DNA of 13,426 bases. It comes from Candidatus Zixiibacteriota bacterium. Its GTDB lineage: Bacteria > Zixibacteria > MSB-5A5 > GN15 > FEB-12. This document shows, in pieces, positions 7,364 to 13,371 of the stretch (position 1 is its first letter; every line of letters starts with the position of its first letter). The stretch is taken from contig JAHIVM010000170.1 in the NCBI GenBank assembly GCA_018816665.1, positions 1-13,426 on the forward strand, written 5' to 3'. The notes under the pieces are model-generated. The model made no database searches. It was not told the origin of the DNA and saw only the letters and a program-made list of their open reading frames with translations. Made by a program: the position numbers and the translations under genes.

Positions 7364-7697
7364 CTATCACTCTCCAGCATAATAACCATCTTCGTGATTA
7401 GTAACCATACCATTTGAGGTTCACAATCACAAGAGCATTCCCTCCCCACAAGTCATGACTGCCCATTTCGTCAGGTCGCCTACACACCCGAATGATGCTT
7501 CCCCCGGGGAAGGCGACCTCTCGCGTTCGCCCATTAATACAGACGACAACCCTACCCCCCTGTGCCTGTACGCCTGTCATTGGTTCCTCGCCTCCCCTTG
7601 TCTTTTTTTTCTTTCATCAGACGCCGCCCGTCTGTTATGTTGCGAGCATACAGAAAACAATGCCATCAAAGCGTCGCCCCCGAAAAGGAGCAGTCCC
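7364..7697. other. Divergent intergenic region upstream of the hemerythrin-like gene
   Basis: This 334-bp region separates divergent genes. It holds the 9-bp inverted repeat at 7473-7519, a pyrimidine tract with eight or more T at about 7603-7610, and a possible -10 TATGTT at 7636-7641 with a weak -35 TTTCAT (7612-7617). A 60-codon minus-strand frame (7398-7580) is open but matches nothing I recognise and spans the inverted repeat, so it is not called as a gene. Confidence 0.4.
7473..7519. repeat. Long-armed inverted repeat in divergent intergenic region
   Basis: AGGTCGCCT (7473-7481) and AGGCGACCT (7511-7519) are perfect complements, 29 bases apart. The palindrome CCCCGGGG (7502-7509) lies inside the loop. 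It could be a transcript leader hairpin for the hemerythrin-like gene or an extended operator. No T-tract follows on either strand, so it is not a standard terminator. Confidence 0.5.
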
Positions 7698-8249
7698 ATG
7701 AAGGCCGTCACCATACTAAAAGAGGAACATGTTCTCATTCTCAAGTTCCTTGATCAACTCACCCTCGCCGCCGATAACATTATCCGCAACGAGGAACCGT
7801 CGAAAGAGTATTTCGAACACGCGGTGGCATTCGCCCGACAATACGCCGACAAACTGCATCACCACAAAGAAGAAGAGATCATGTTTCGGCTGCTGGCCCA
7901 GAAACACGGCGGCGCAATCGACAACGATCTCGAGCGGCTCAAACAACAGCACCTGCAGTGCCGGGACTATATCTCGGCAATCTCCGATGCTATCGACGGT
8001 TACCATGCGGGCAAAGTGACCCTGGCCCGGCAGATTCATCGGAACCTCATGGATTATGTCGCTACACTGCGGGATCATATCACGTACGAAAATGTCACGT
8101 TTTTCCCCCAGGTTACGCGGATGTTGACCGAGAAAGAATTTGCTGTCCTGGAAGACGAGTTTGATAAGTGGGAGACAAAGGTTGGCGGTGATTCGCTCAG
8201 GACGGGTCAGGATGAGTTGAAAGCAATGTCGACCATGCTTCACGGATAG
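7698..8249 (+). CDS. Hemerythrin-like (HHE cation-binding domain) protein
   Basis: A 183-residue cytoplasmic protein, predicted as an all-helical bundle binding a non-heme diiron centre. The ATG at 7698 has AAAGGAG seven bases upstream; the frame is open further upstream but that part looks non-coding. Candidate ligands follow the family order: His11 in 'EEHVLILKFLDQL', the 'HHHKEEE' cluster (54-60), His85 in 'QQHLQC', and 'HITYENVTFFP' (127-137) with His127 and Glu131. The last is the typical H-x3-E of the fourth helix. Family members bind oxygen or NO, or act in iron and redox stress handling. The proximity to perR-katG and to a multiheme cytochrome fits a redox role, but the precise ligand and partner are not shown. 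No signal peptide. It converges on the OmpA-like gene and shares a terminator with it. Confidence 0.9.
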   Translation: MKAVTILKEEHVLILKFLDQLTLAADNIIRNEEPSKEYFEHAVAFARQYADKLHHHKEEEIMFRLLAQKHGGAIDNDLERLKQQHLQCRDYISAISDAIDGYHAGKVTLARQIHRNLMDYVATLRDHITYENVTFFPQVTRMLTEKEFAVLEDEFDKWETKVGGDSLRTGQDELKAMSTMLHG

Positions 8250-8282
8250 CAGTTGTACCCGCATTCCAATTGGCACAAATAC

Positions 8283-8318
8283 AAAGCCGGATCTGCGCTT
8301 CCCCGCAGATCCGGCTTT
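8283..8318. terminator. Perfect bidirectional terminator between convergent genes
   Basis: AAAGCCGGATCTGCG (8283-8297), loop CTTCCC, then CGCAGATCCGGCTTT (8304-8318): a perfect 15-bp stem. The A/T ends give TTT followed by CT on the plus strand and TTTGT on the minus strand. It stands 33 bases after the hemerythrin-like stop and 29 bases beyond the stop of the OmpA-like gene, so it can serve both. Confidence 0.88.
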
Positions 8319-8347
8319 CTGCATGCTTGAAAACCGTACGACGGTGA

Positions 8348-9013
8348 TCAGCCGCCGATCTGTTTTTGGGCGGCACCCTTAAGTTTGTCATTGGCGAATA
8401 TCGCGATATCGACCCGGCGGTTGGACTGGCGGCCGGCACTGGTGCCGTTGTCGGCTACCGGCTGATCGGGGCCGTAGCCCATGATACGGAAACGGTTGGC
8501 CAGCACCTGCAACCCGGTCATGTGGTTGGCCACCGACTGAGCCCGTCGCATTGACAGATTCAGGTTGTGATCGCGCGTGCCGGTGGAGTCCGTGTGACCT
8601 TCTACCAGAACTTCAGTGTCCTGGTATTTGTTCAGGATCGCTGCAAGCTCGGTCAGGTTCGTTTGAGCCTCGGGCCGCAGGGTCGACGAATTGATGTCAA
8701 AAAGAATACCCGAATCGAACGTGATTTTGATGCCCTCGCCGATGCGCTCAACTTTGGCGCCTTCCAGGTCGCGCTCGATTTCGGCCGCCTGTTTGTCCAT
8801 GTAGTTGCCAATGTACGCACCCGCGGCACCGCCGATGACGGCGCCCAGGATCGCACCGACCGCAGTATTGCCGGCCTGATCACCGATTACGCCACCAATC
8901 ACGGCACCGGCGCCGGCGCCGATAACGGTACCCTTTTCCTGCTTGGACCAGCCGCAGCCCATCACACTGATAAGCATCACGGCCACCAGTCCCATGACTA
9001 AGAAACGCTTCAT
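8348..9013 (-). CDS. OmpA/Pal-like glycine-zipper outer-membrane lipoprotein
   Basis: A 221-residue lipoprotein expected to link the outer membrane to peptidoglycan. The ATG at 9013 is preferred over a GTG nine bases upstream because GAGGAG fits it with eight-base spacing. Residues 1-19 are a signal peptide with lipobox S-V-M-G before Cys20. Residues 28-72 are Gly/Ala-rich with 'GAGAGAVIGGVIG' and 'GAVIGGAAGAYIG', a glycine-zipper segment that may insert in or lie against a membrane. Residues 95-206 are an OmpA-like domain: 'ILFDINSSTLRPEA', then 'GHTDSTGTRDHNLNLSMRRA' (139-158) with the conserved Asp and Arg that grip diaminopimelate, and 'GRQSNRRVDIAI' near the end. The architecture is that of YiaD-like proteins. 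The gene is monocistronic, with a 339-bp upstream region. Confidence 0.93.
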   Translation of the reverse strand: MKRFLVMGLVAVMLISVMGCGWSKQEKGTVIGAGAGAVIGGVIGDQAGNTAVGAILGAVIGGAAGAYIGNYMDKQAAEIERDLEGAKVERIGEGIKITFDSGILFDINSSTLRPEAQTNLTELAAILNKYQDTEVLVEGHTDSTGTRDHNLNLSMRRAQSVANHMTGLQVLANRFRIMGYGPDQPVADNGTSAGRQSNRRVDIAIFANDKLKGAAQKQIGG

Positions 9014-9352
9014 ACTACTCACTCCTCTTCACCTGTCTCTAAACGTTGTGGCGGTGTATTCCGTATCTCTGCCGGTTGGCCCGGTGACATCCCACCGCGG
9101 TGACCTGTCGGACCCTCCCGCTGTCGGGGGTTACACCTGATAACAGCGCCGGCCCCCGGCGGGTTCACCTCAAATCACTTTCAGCCGGTTCCATTCCGGA
9201 GACCCGGGGAAACCGTCGACCGGTCGTCCAGAGATACACATTTCAGAGCCGGCGGGCAAGAACTAAGGCCGGAGTTCCAGTGTCCCGGTGCAGACATGAA
9301 AAAGGGCGGCCAACCACCGGTTGACCGCCCTCAGGAAACAAACTCGCCCCCT
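9014..9352. other. Intergenic region upstream of the OmpA-like gene
   Basis: A 339-bp region between two minus-strand genes. It holds the FAS1-gene terminator at 9299-9330 and a GC-rich hairpin CGCCGG-CCC-CCGGCG at 9147-9161. It also holds a stretch rich in repeated GTGAC and CCGACAG words (about 9083-9128) in the expected 5' leader of the OmpA-like gene. I see no convincing -35/-10 pair and no ORF with a ribosome site. A structured leader or small RNA is possible but not shown. Confidence 0.35.
9299..9330 (-). terminator. Rho-independent terminator of the FAS1 gene
   Basis: Read on the minus strand, GGGCGGTCAAC pairs with GTTGGCCGCCC (one G:T wobble) around a five-base loop, giving an 11-bp stem, and five T follow. 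It lies 22 bases after the stop codon of the fasciclin gene. Confidence 0.88.
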
Positions 9353-9895
9353 CTACCCTTCTGTGGTCGGAAGGATGACTTTGTCGATGACGTGGATCAC
9401 GCCGTTGGAGCAGACAATGTCGGTGGCCACAACGTTGGCGTCGTTGATCATCACACCCTTGTCGGAAACCATGATTTTGACATCCTGGCCGTTGAGCGTC
9501 TGAGCCTTGTCCAGCCCCACAACGGTCTCGGCCTTCACTGCACCTTCAACCACGTGGTAAGTCAGAATGGAGGTCAGCAGCTTCTTGTCGGTCAACACCT
9601 TCTCCAGCGTCCCGGCCGGCAGCGCGGCAAAAGCCTCGTCGGTCGGCGCAAAAACTGTGAAGGGGCCCTCGCCCTTGAGGGCGTCGACCAAACCGGCAGC
9701 CTTAAGAGCGGCTACGAGGGTACCAAAGCCTTCGGTGGAAACGGCGGTTTCGACAATATCCATCTTGGCGGTGACAGTCGCGGAGGCCTTTTCGGCGGTC
9801 GTTTCATGAGAATGAGTGGCGGAGCCACAGCTTCCGGCGGAAGCGTTGCCGACCAGAAGGCCGAGCGCGAGCATGGTGGTAATAAGTGACTTCAT
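9353..9895 (-). CDS. Exported fasciclin (FAS1) domain protein
   Basis: A 180-residue secreted or periplasmic protein with one FAS1 domain, an adhesion or protein-interaction fold. The ATG at 9895 has AGGAG seven bases upstream; an upstream in-frame extension lacks one. Residues 1-20 are a signal peptide ending N-A-S-A. A Ser/Thr/Ala-rich linker follows ('GSCGSATHSHETTAEKASA', 21-39). The FAS1 domain covers about 46-177, with the H1 motif 'FTVFAPTDEAF' (79-89), the conserved 'YHVVEG' (113-118) and the H2 motif 'GVIHVIDKVILP' (165-176). Length and layout match small bacterial MPB70-like FAS1 proteins, some of which are controlled by ECF sigma factors with anti-sigma partners. A GGAAC about 85 bases upstream could be part of such a promoter, but the -10 is not clear. 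Cys23 and Cys162 are the only mature cysteines. Confidence 0.95.
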   Translation of the reverse strand: MKSLITTMLALGLLVGNASAGSCGSATHSHETTAEKASATVTAKMDIVETAVSTEGFGTLVAALKAAGLVDALKGEGPFTVFAPTDEAFAALPAGTLEKVLTDKKLLTSILTYHVVEGAVKAETVVGLDKAQTLNGQDVKIMVSDKGVMINDANVVATDIVCSNGVIHVIDKVILPTTEG

Positions 9896-10131
9896 TTTTG
9901 ATCTCCTATTGCGGTTGTTAATCTTCATTCGAACTCTACAACCGCGCATGACTAAGTTTTGTTCCGTTTTTGTATAAGAAATGAAGATAATTGCTGTTTG
10001 GCTGCTGTCCGGGCCGGACCCGGTGACGGATAGTGTCAGACGGGGCTATTGATTGCGGTGTGGCCTGCCGGCCGGGCGATCAGGATCTTATGTCGTGAGT
10101 GTCCGACCGCACCGGTGGCGCCGGCCTCCAT

Positions 10132-10147
10132 TGACCTCCAGAGGTCA
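10132..10147. promoter_or_regulatory. Palindromic operator candidate upstream of the cytochrome promoter
   Basis: TGACCTC-CA-GAGGTCA is a perfect 7-bp-arm palindrome with a two-base centre. It ends 14 bases before the -35 of the cytochrome promoter, which puts its centre near -57 relative to the likely start of transcription. That is a typical place for an activator dimer. The regulator is unknown. Confidence 0.5.
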
Positions 10148-10161
10148 CCGCAAGTCTAATA

Positions 10162-10190
10162 TTGACAATATGGGTGCATGTAGTTATTGT
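10162..10190 (+). promoter_or_regulatory. Sigma-70 promoter of the multiheme cytochrome gene
   Basis: TTGACA (10162-10167) is a perfect -35. It is followed after exactly 17 bp by TATTGT (10185-10190), a four-of-six -10. The leader would be about 26 nt and carries AGGAGGT at 10212-10218 before the GTG start. Confidence 0.72.
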
Positions 10191-10223
10191 TCTACCAACG
10201 GTCAGTCACACAGGAGGTAATCG

Positions 10224-11600
10224 GTGAAGTCACTGGTGATTTGTGTCGTCTCCCTTATCCTGCTTTCCTCATCTCACGCCCAGGACAAAATAGTCATCGG
10301 ATGGAATGATCTCGGCATGCATTGCAGCAACAAGGATTTCTCCAGCCTGGTCATCCTTCCCCCGTACAACAATGTCCGCGCCCAGGTCATTCAGGTGGGT
10401 GATTCCACTCGATTACCGCTGGTGCTCACAACCGGCTTTCGGGTCGGTTATGAAATTCCGGGCAATACGTACTCGGTGGGCAAAACCAACTTCTGGGATT
10501 TCGAGGATCAGCTTTTTGGGGTCAGCCTGCCGCCGAATATCGGTCTCACCGGGGTCGGCCTCTCCGGAGACATGGAAATCCACGAGAATTTCTTCAAGGT
10601 GGAAGGCGTACCGATAACGCCCTTTGTGGACGCCGATCTCGTCAACGAGGATCCCTTCCAACTGGGCCTGCTCACTCTGTACGATCACACCGGCACACCG
10701 CTGGCCACCACTCAGCCGGTGATACCCGTGTCCAACGAAATCAATTGTGTCAGTTCGGGTTGTCACAGCAGCGAACAGAACATTCTGAACGAGCACGATG
10801 ACGAAGGTGGGTTTGACCCGAACAACAAACCCATCCTGTGCGCCACCTGTCATGCCTCCAATGCCCTGGGCGCACCGGGGCAGCCGGGACTGCCCTCGCT
10901 CTCGGAAGCCATCCACAAAAAGCACGGTGATCGCACGAACGATTGCTACAAGTGCCACCCCGGCCCCAACACCCAGTGTCTGCGCGGCACCATGGCGACT
11001 GACTACCACATGACCTGCCAGAGTTGCCACGGCAGCGTTACTGAGGTCGGCGAGAGTATCAGCAGCGGACGGGAGCCCTGGTTCGATGAGCCGTCGTGCG
11101 GTGATCCCGCCTGTCACGGCAGCCAGTACGCCGAGGAACCCGGCAAGTTGTTCCGCGAGTCCCGCGGTCACGGCGGCCTGTTCTGCAGTGCCTGTCACGG
11201 TGAACCGCATGCCATCCTGCCGAGCGGAAACGCCCGGGACAATGTGCAGAATATCGCGCTGCAGGGATATGCCGGCACGCTGAACAACTGTGTTACCTGT
11301 CACGGCGTGGTACCCGACGGTCCCGGACCGCATGGTGTTTCGGTGGTAACGTGTTGCGAGGGGACGCGCGGGAATGTCCAGTTGCAGCCGAACTGCAATG
11401 CGGGTGATCAGGGGGTAGATGTTTCCGATCTAACCAACCTGATCGACCACTTGTTCATCAACTTTACGGCCATATGTTGTCCCGAGGAGGCCGATATTGC
11501 GCCGATGGCGTCGCCCGACGGTTCCATTGATGTGGGTGATTTGACGGCCCTGATCGACCATCTCTTCATCACCTTCCCGGCCCTGCCCGCCTGTCCGTAG
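10224..11600 (+). CDS. Secreted heptaheme cytochrome c with dockerin-like C-terminal repeats
   Basis: A 458-residue exported protein. The GTG start is set by AGGAGGT five bases upstream. Residues 1-19 are a signal peptide (cleavage near S-H-A). Residues 21-165 are a beta-rich domain opening 'GWNDLGMHC' and 'LPPYNNVRAQVI', seen next to multiheme regions in other exported cytochromes. Residues 175-360 hold five CXXCH heme sites (Cys206, 241, 265, 321, 356) and two CX4CH sites (Cys175-Cys180-His181 and Cys292-Cys297-His298), seven potential hemes. Further histidines (231, 234, 262, 316, 329) could be axial ligands. After a linker with 'CCEG', residues 391-458 carry two EF-hand/dockerin-like repeats, 'GVDVSDLTNLIDHLFINF' (397-414) and 'SIDVGDLTALIDHLFITF' (434-451). 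The protein likely moves electrons outside the inner membrane; no redox partner is encoded nearby. It is monocistronic behind its own promoter. Maturation enzymes are not in the window. Confidence 0.88.
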   Translation: MKSLVICVVSLILLSSSHAQDKIVIGWNDLGMHCSNKDFSSLVILPPYNNVRAQVIQVGDSTRLPLVLTTGFRVGYEIPGNTYSVGKTNFWDFEDQLFGVSLPPNIGLTGVGLSGDMEIHENFFKVEGVPITPFVDADLVNEDPFQLGLLTLYDHTGTPLATTQPVIPVSNEINCVSSGCHSSEQNILNEHDDEGGFDPNNKPILCATCHASNALGAPGQPGLPSLSEAIHKKHGDRTNDCYKCHPGPNTQCLRGTMATDYHMTCQSCHGSVTEVGESISSGREPWFDEPSCGDPACHGSQYAEEPGKLFRESRGHGGLFCSACHGEPHAILPSGNARDNVQNIALQGYAGTLNNCVTCHGVVPDGPGPHGVSVVTCCEGTRGNVQLQPNCNAGDQGVDVSDLTNLIDHLFINFTAICCPEEADIAPMASPDGSIDVGDLTALIDHLFITFPALPACP

Positions 11601-11610
11601 GGAGTAAGAT

Positions 11611-11642
11611 CGTGCGGTTGGGTGCCCTCACCCGACCGCATG
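11611..11642 (+). terminator. Strong hairpin after the cytochrome gene
   Basis: TGCGGTTGGGTG (11613-11624) pairs with CACCCGACCGCA (11629-11640) around the loop CCCT with one wobble. Two flanking positions, one of them a wobble, extend the stem to 14 bp. It starts ten bases after the stop codon. The downstream tract (TGTGTTC) is only partly T-rich, so it may be an imperfect terminator or an RNA-stabilising 3' hairpin. Confidence 0.6.
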
Positions 11643-11653
11643 TGTTCAGATAT

Positions 11654-11728
11654 CCACGTCTTCAGACGTGAAATTCGATCATAGACGTCGGTAGCCGTCA
11701 CGTGAGGACACATGACGGCACCGTGAGT
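11654..11728 (+). repeat. Two-hairpin repeat, copy 1
   Basis: A 75-bp element. Hairpin a (11655-11670) is CACGTCT-TC-AGACGTG. Hairpin b (11694-11719) has arms GCCGTCA and TGACGGC, with inner GTG/CAC pairing. It ends with ACCGTGAGT. It is in direct orientation with copy 2 at 11898-11970 and about 85% identical by eye; the last 35 bases are identical apart from one deleted G. Preserved stems with diverged joining sequence suggest a REP/BIME-like element. Confidence 0.78.
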
Positions 11729-11757
11729 CAGGATTAAGTTGTACCAACGGATTGATC

Positions 11758-11781
11758 CCTGCTCAAACAAGTTTGAGCAGG
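11758..11781. repeat. Perfect hairpin between the repeats
   Basis: CCTGCTCAAAC, AA, GTTTGAGCAGG: a perfect 11-bp stem with a two-base centre, nearly a full palindrome in DNA. No T-tract follows. It could be a protein-binding palindrome or another small mobile hairpin. Confidence 0.6.
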
Positions 11782-11838
11782 CCACCCAAATACAGCGAAC
11801 TCCTGTCGTTGATTCCAAACACCTGCCCGGCTGTGTGG

Positions 11839-11862
11839 CCCGGCCGAGTTTGTCCGGCCGGG
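11839..11862 (+). terminator. GC-rich hairpin, possible weak terminator
   Basis: CCCGGCCG (11839-11846) and CGGCCGGG (11855-11862) form a perfect 8-bp stem with an eight-base loop, followed by TTTATGG. The short T-run makes it a possible plus-strand terminator, though it lies far from any plus-strand stop codon, so a repeat-associated hairpin is equally possible. Confidence 0.4.
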
Positions 11863-11897
11863 TTTATGGCTGGCGTAGCTGAGTTGCAACGGGTACG

Positions 11898-11970
11898 CCG
11901 CGTCTTTAGACGTGGGATTCGATCGTACAGTAAGCAGCCGTCACGTGAGACACATGACGGCACCGTGAGT
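11898..11970 (+). repeat. Two-hairpin repeat, copy 2
   Basis: A 73-bp copy of the element at 11654-11728. Hairpin a is CCGCGTCT-TT-AGACGTGG (one G:T wobble). Hairpin b has arms GCCGTCA (11937-11943) and TGACGGC (11955-11961), both identical to copy 1. It ends eight bases before the stop codon of the minus-strand small membrane protein and may also act as that gene's 3' hairpin. Confidence 0.78.
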
Positions 11971-11977
11971 TGGATCA

Positions 11978-12202
11978 TCACCGCAAATTGTACGCGAGAT
12001 ACAGAAGCAGAATAACGATCCCACCCACAATCACGCGCATCAGTTTCACCAGGAACTGAAAGTGCCGCTGATGCCAGTCGGCCAGCCCGGAGAGCCTGAG
12101 TACTTTCAGGACGCTGATGCGAAAGCTCATGACCTGTGGCATCAGTACAATGATAGTGACGCCGAGGGCGGCCGCAATTAGCAGGGCATAAAACTGAGTC
12201 AT
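11978..12202 (-). CDS. Small two-helix inner-membrane protein
   Basis: A 74-residue protein. The ATG at 12202 has GGGAGGTG six bases upstream, better than an in-frame ATG six codons earlier. Residues 5-24 ('YALLIAAALGVTIIVLMPQV') and 55-72 ('MRVIVGGIVILLLYLAY', approximately) are hydrophobic and should span the membrane. Between them lies a basic loop with 'FRISVLKVLRLSGLADWHQRH', partly amphipathic. I do not recognise a family. It follows the methyltransferase on the same strand after 156 bp. No partner or enzymatic motif is visible. Confidence 0.72.
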   Translation of the reverse strand: MTQFYALLIAAALGVTIIVLMPQVMSFRISVLKVLRLSGLADWHQRHFQFLVKLMRVIVGGIVILLLYLAYNLR

Positions 12203-12358
12203 GAAACACCTCCCGTCCAACGGGTTCTATATCAAGTACCGATGCCTCGCTAGCGTATTCAAGAAATTGATCGCGCAGTGGATCGGTTTCCATCAGATTA
12301 CCGACAGGAGGGGACGGCGGCTGAAGGGTTGGCCGACATTTGTTAGCCCGAGCCCCCG

Positions 12359-13201
12359 CTACCGCTCCCCCTGCACCATCCGCATGGACGATTGCGTGGA
12401 GTCATTGGCATCTCCCCAGGCCGGACCGATGGTCACGTTCCTGAAACCAACGCCCGTCACAATCGCCATGTACTCATCCGTCGTGTAGGCCTGGGTCGTG
12501 CAGCAGTACCGGGAGACATCCATGCTCTCGGCATCAATCACCACAAACTGCTCCCGCGTGACCGACTGATCGTCATCCCAGTCGTTATGCGTCAGGAACA
12601 AATGCGGCCGCCCCGAAAACAACCCGGACTTGGATTGAAACCAGGTATGTGACTCCCCGCCGCGACGTTTGATCGCCTCGTACTCCTGCACCTCAAGCAA
12701 CACCCGGCCGCCGTCGCCAAGTGCCGCATGCATCCGCTTGAGTACCGCCCCGATCTCGGACGGCGGAAACGTGTTGAACTCGCCAAACAGAATCATCGCC
12801 AGATCATACCCGCTCCCGAATTCCTCAGTACGAACATCGCCGTGAACATAGCTGCACAGATCGGGATGGGTTGTGTTTTCGACCGCGTACGCAATCGAGG
12901 CCGGCGAGAAATCTATGCCGTGCACCGTATGCCCGAGCGCCGCCAGACGTTCGGCGTAAAAACCCGGACCGCAACCCAGGTCCAGAATCTTCCCGGCCAA
13001 CCCATTCATGACCGTCTTGTGAATCATCTCAACATGCAGGTCGATCTTTTCCGCCCTGCGGCTGGCCATGTCGTGATCCTGCGAAAGATGCTCGGCCAGC
13101 ATGCGGGAACTGAAAGCCGGGTCATCCCACGGGATTTTGTATTTGCCTGCCCAGTAACTCGACGGTTTTTCGGGTTCGGTAAAGAGGCTCATCAGGTTCA
13201 C
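12359..13201 (-). CDS. SAM-dependent methyltransferase (class I)
   Basis: A 280-residue cytosolic methyltransferase. The GTG at 13201 was chosen because GGGAG lies seven bases upstream; an ATG three codons later is the alternative. Motif I is 'ILDLGCGPG' (72-80), followed by the acidic residue in 'GIDFSP' (Asp97) that should bind the SAM ribose and by 'GDVR' (Asp122). 'GYDLAMILFGEFNTF' is motif II/IV-like, and 'LGDGGRVLLEV' the post-motif strand. The fold is the Methyltransf_11/25 type. The C-terminal part (about 185-280), with 'FLTHNDWDDDQSVTREQFVV' and 'YTTDEYMAIVTGVGFRNVTI', is beta-rich and matches the layout of small-molecule methyltransferases, but the substrate cannot be deduced. The N-terminus 'SSYWAGKYKIPWDDPAFSSRML' is family-like. 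Neighbours give no pathway. Confidence 0.9.
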   Translation of the reverse strand: MNLMSLFTEPEKPSSYWAGKYKIPWDDPAFSSRMLAEHLSQDHDMASRRAEKIDLHVEMIHKTVMNGLAGKILDLGCGPGFYAERLAALGHTVHGIDFSPASIAYAVENTTHPDLCSYVHGDVRTEEFGSGYDLAMILFGEFNTFPPSEIGAVLKRMHAALGDGGRVLLEVQEYEAIKRRGGESHTWFQSKSGLFSGRPHLFLTHNDWDDDQSVTREQFVVIDAESMDVSRYCCTTQAYTTDEYMAIVTGVGFRNVTIGPAWGDANDSTQSSMRMVQGER

Positions 13202-13239
13202 AGCATATCTCCCGGATGTAACGTCGATTCTCAGAATGA

Positions 13240-13279
13240 CCGCTTCCACTATTATAGTAGCGGTCGCAGCGTCAATGTA
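13240..13279 (-). promoter_or_regulatory. Possible promoter of the methyltransferase gene
   Basis: The minus strand carries a perfect TATAAT (13256-13251) inside a bulged hairpin (CCGCT at 13240-13244 with AGCGG at 13259-13263; inner arms ACTA and TAGT). The -35 is unclear: TACATT at 17-bp spacing is poor, and TTGACG (13275-13270) is only 13 bp away. The start codon is about 50 bases downstream. Confidence 0.35.
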
Positions 13280-13342
13280 CGGATCGGGGACTGTCGCGTA
13301 AACCCCTAAAGCAGTGGGCGCCGGTACCCGACGAAACAGTAG

Positions 13343-13371
13343 TGGCAAACTCCCGTATCTCTGACTATATT
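13343..13371 (+). promoter_or_regulatory. Promoter candidate for a gene beyond the right edge
   Basis: TGGCAA (13343-13348), a 17-bp spacer, then TATATT (13366-13371; five of six). A 6-bp inverted repeat GTCCTC/GAGGAC (13372-13377 and 13394-13399) follows directly, and the last bases include AAAGGAC, a possible ribosome site. A plus-strand gene probably starts just outside the window. Confidence 0.35.

Larger units (their letters stand above)
9896..10223. other. Divergent intergenic region, FAS1 gene and multiheme cytochrome gene
   Basis: A 328-bp region between divergent exported-protein genes. The cytochrome side carries the 16-bp palindrome and sigma-70 promoter listed separately. The FAS1 side is AT-rich (about 9950-9990); on the minus strand it holds TTATAC and GGAAC, neither with a clear partner element. 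The middle (10000-10120) is GC-rich with no ORF or strong hairpin recognised. Confidence 0.45.
11601..11977. other. Hairpin-rich intergenic island between convergent genes
   Basis: This 377-bp gap has no credible ORF but at least seven stem-loops: the post-cytochrome hairpin, two in each of two related ~75-bp repeats, and two more between the repeats (11758-11781 and 11839-11862). It lies between the 3' ends of convergent genes, the usual resting place of REP-type elements, where insertion harms no promoter. Confidence 0.6.

Noticed and set aside
7398..7580. 60-codon minus-strand frame in the divergent intergenic region
   Set aside because: It overlaps the 9-bp inverted repeat, has only a weak and too-close purine stretch before its ATG, and shows no recognisable motif. 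A small gene is not excluded.
7455..7697. N-terminal extension of the hemerythrin-like protein
   Set aside because: The added residues are not family-like, the extension runs through the inverted repeat and T-tract, and the ATG at 7698 has a well-placed AAAGGAG.
10413..11333. 306-codon minus-strand open frame inside the cytochrome gene
   Set aside because: It is the shadow of a gene with seven heme motifs, a promoter and a ribosome site.
11654..11970. CRISPR array
   Set aside because: There are only two diverged copies with about 170 bp between them, each holding its own stem-loops, and no regular repeat-spacer pattern or cas gene.
11763..12293. 176-codon minus-strand frame across the repeat island and the small membrane protein
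   Set aside because: It runs through REP-like hairpins in a different frame from the membrane protein, which has a clear ribosome site. The product is of low protein character.
12728..13309. 193-codon plus-strand frame over the methyltransferase
   Set aside because: It is antisense to a gene with clear SAM-binding motifs.
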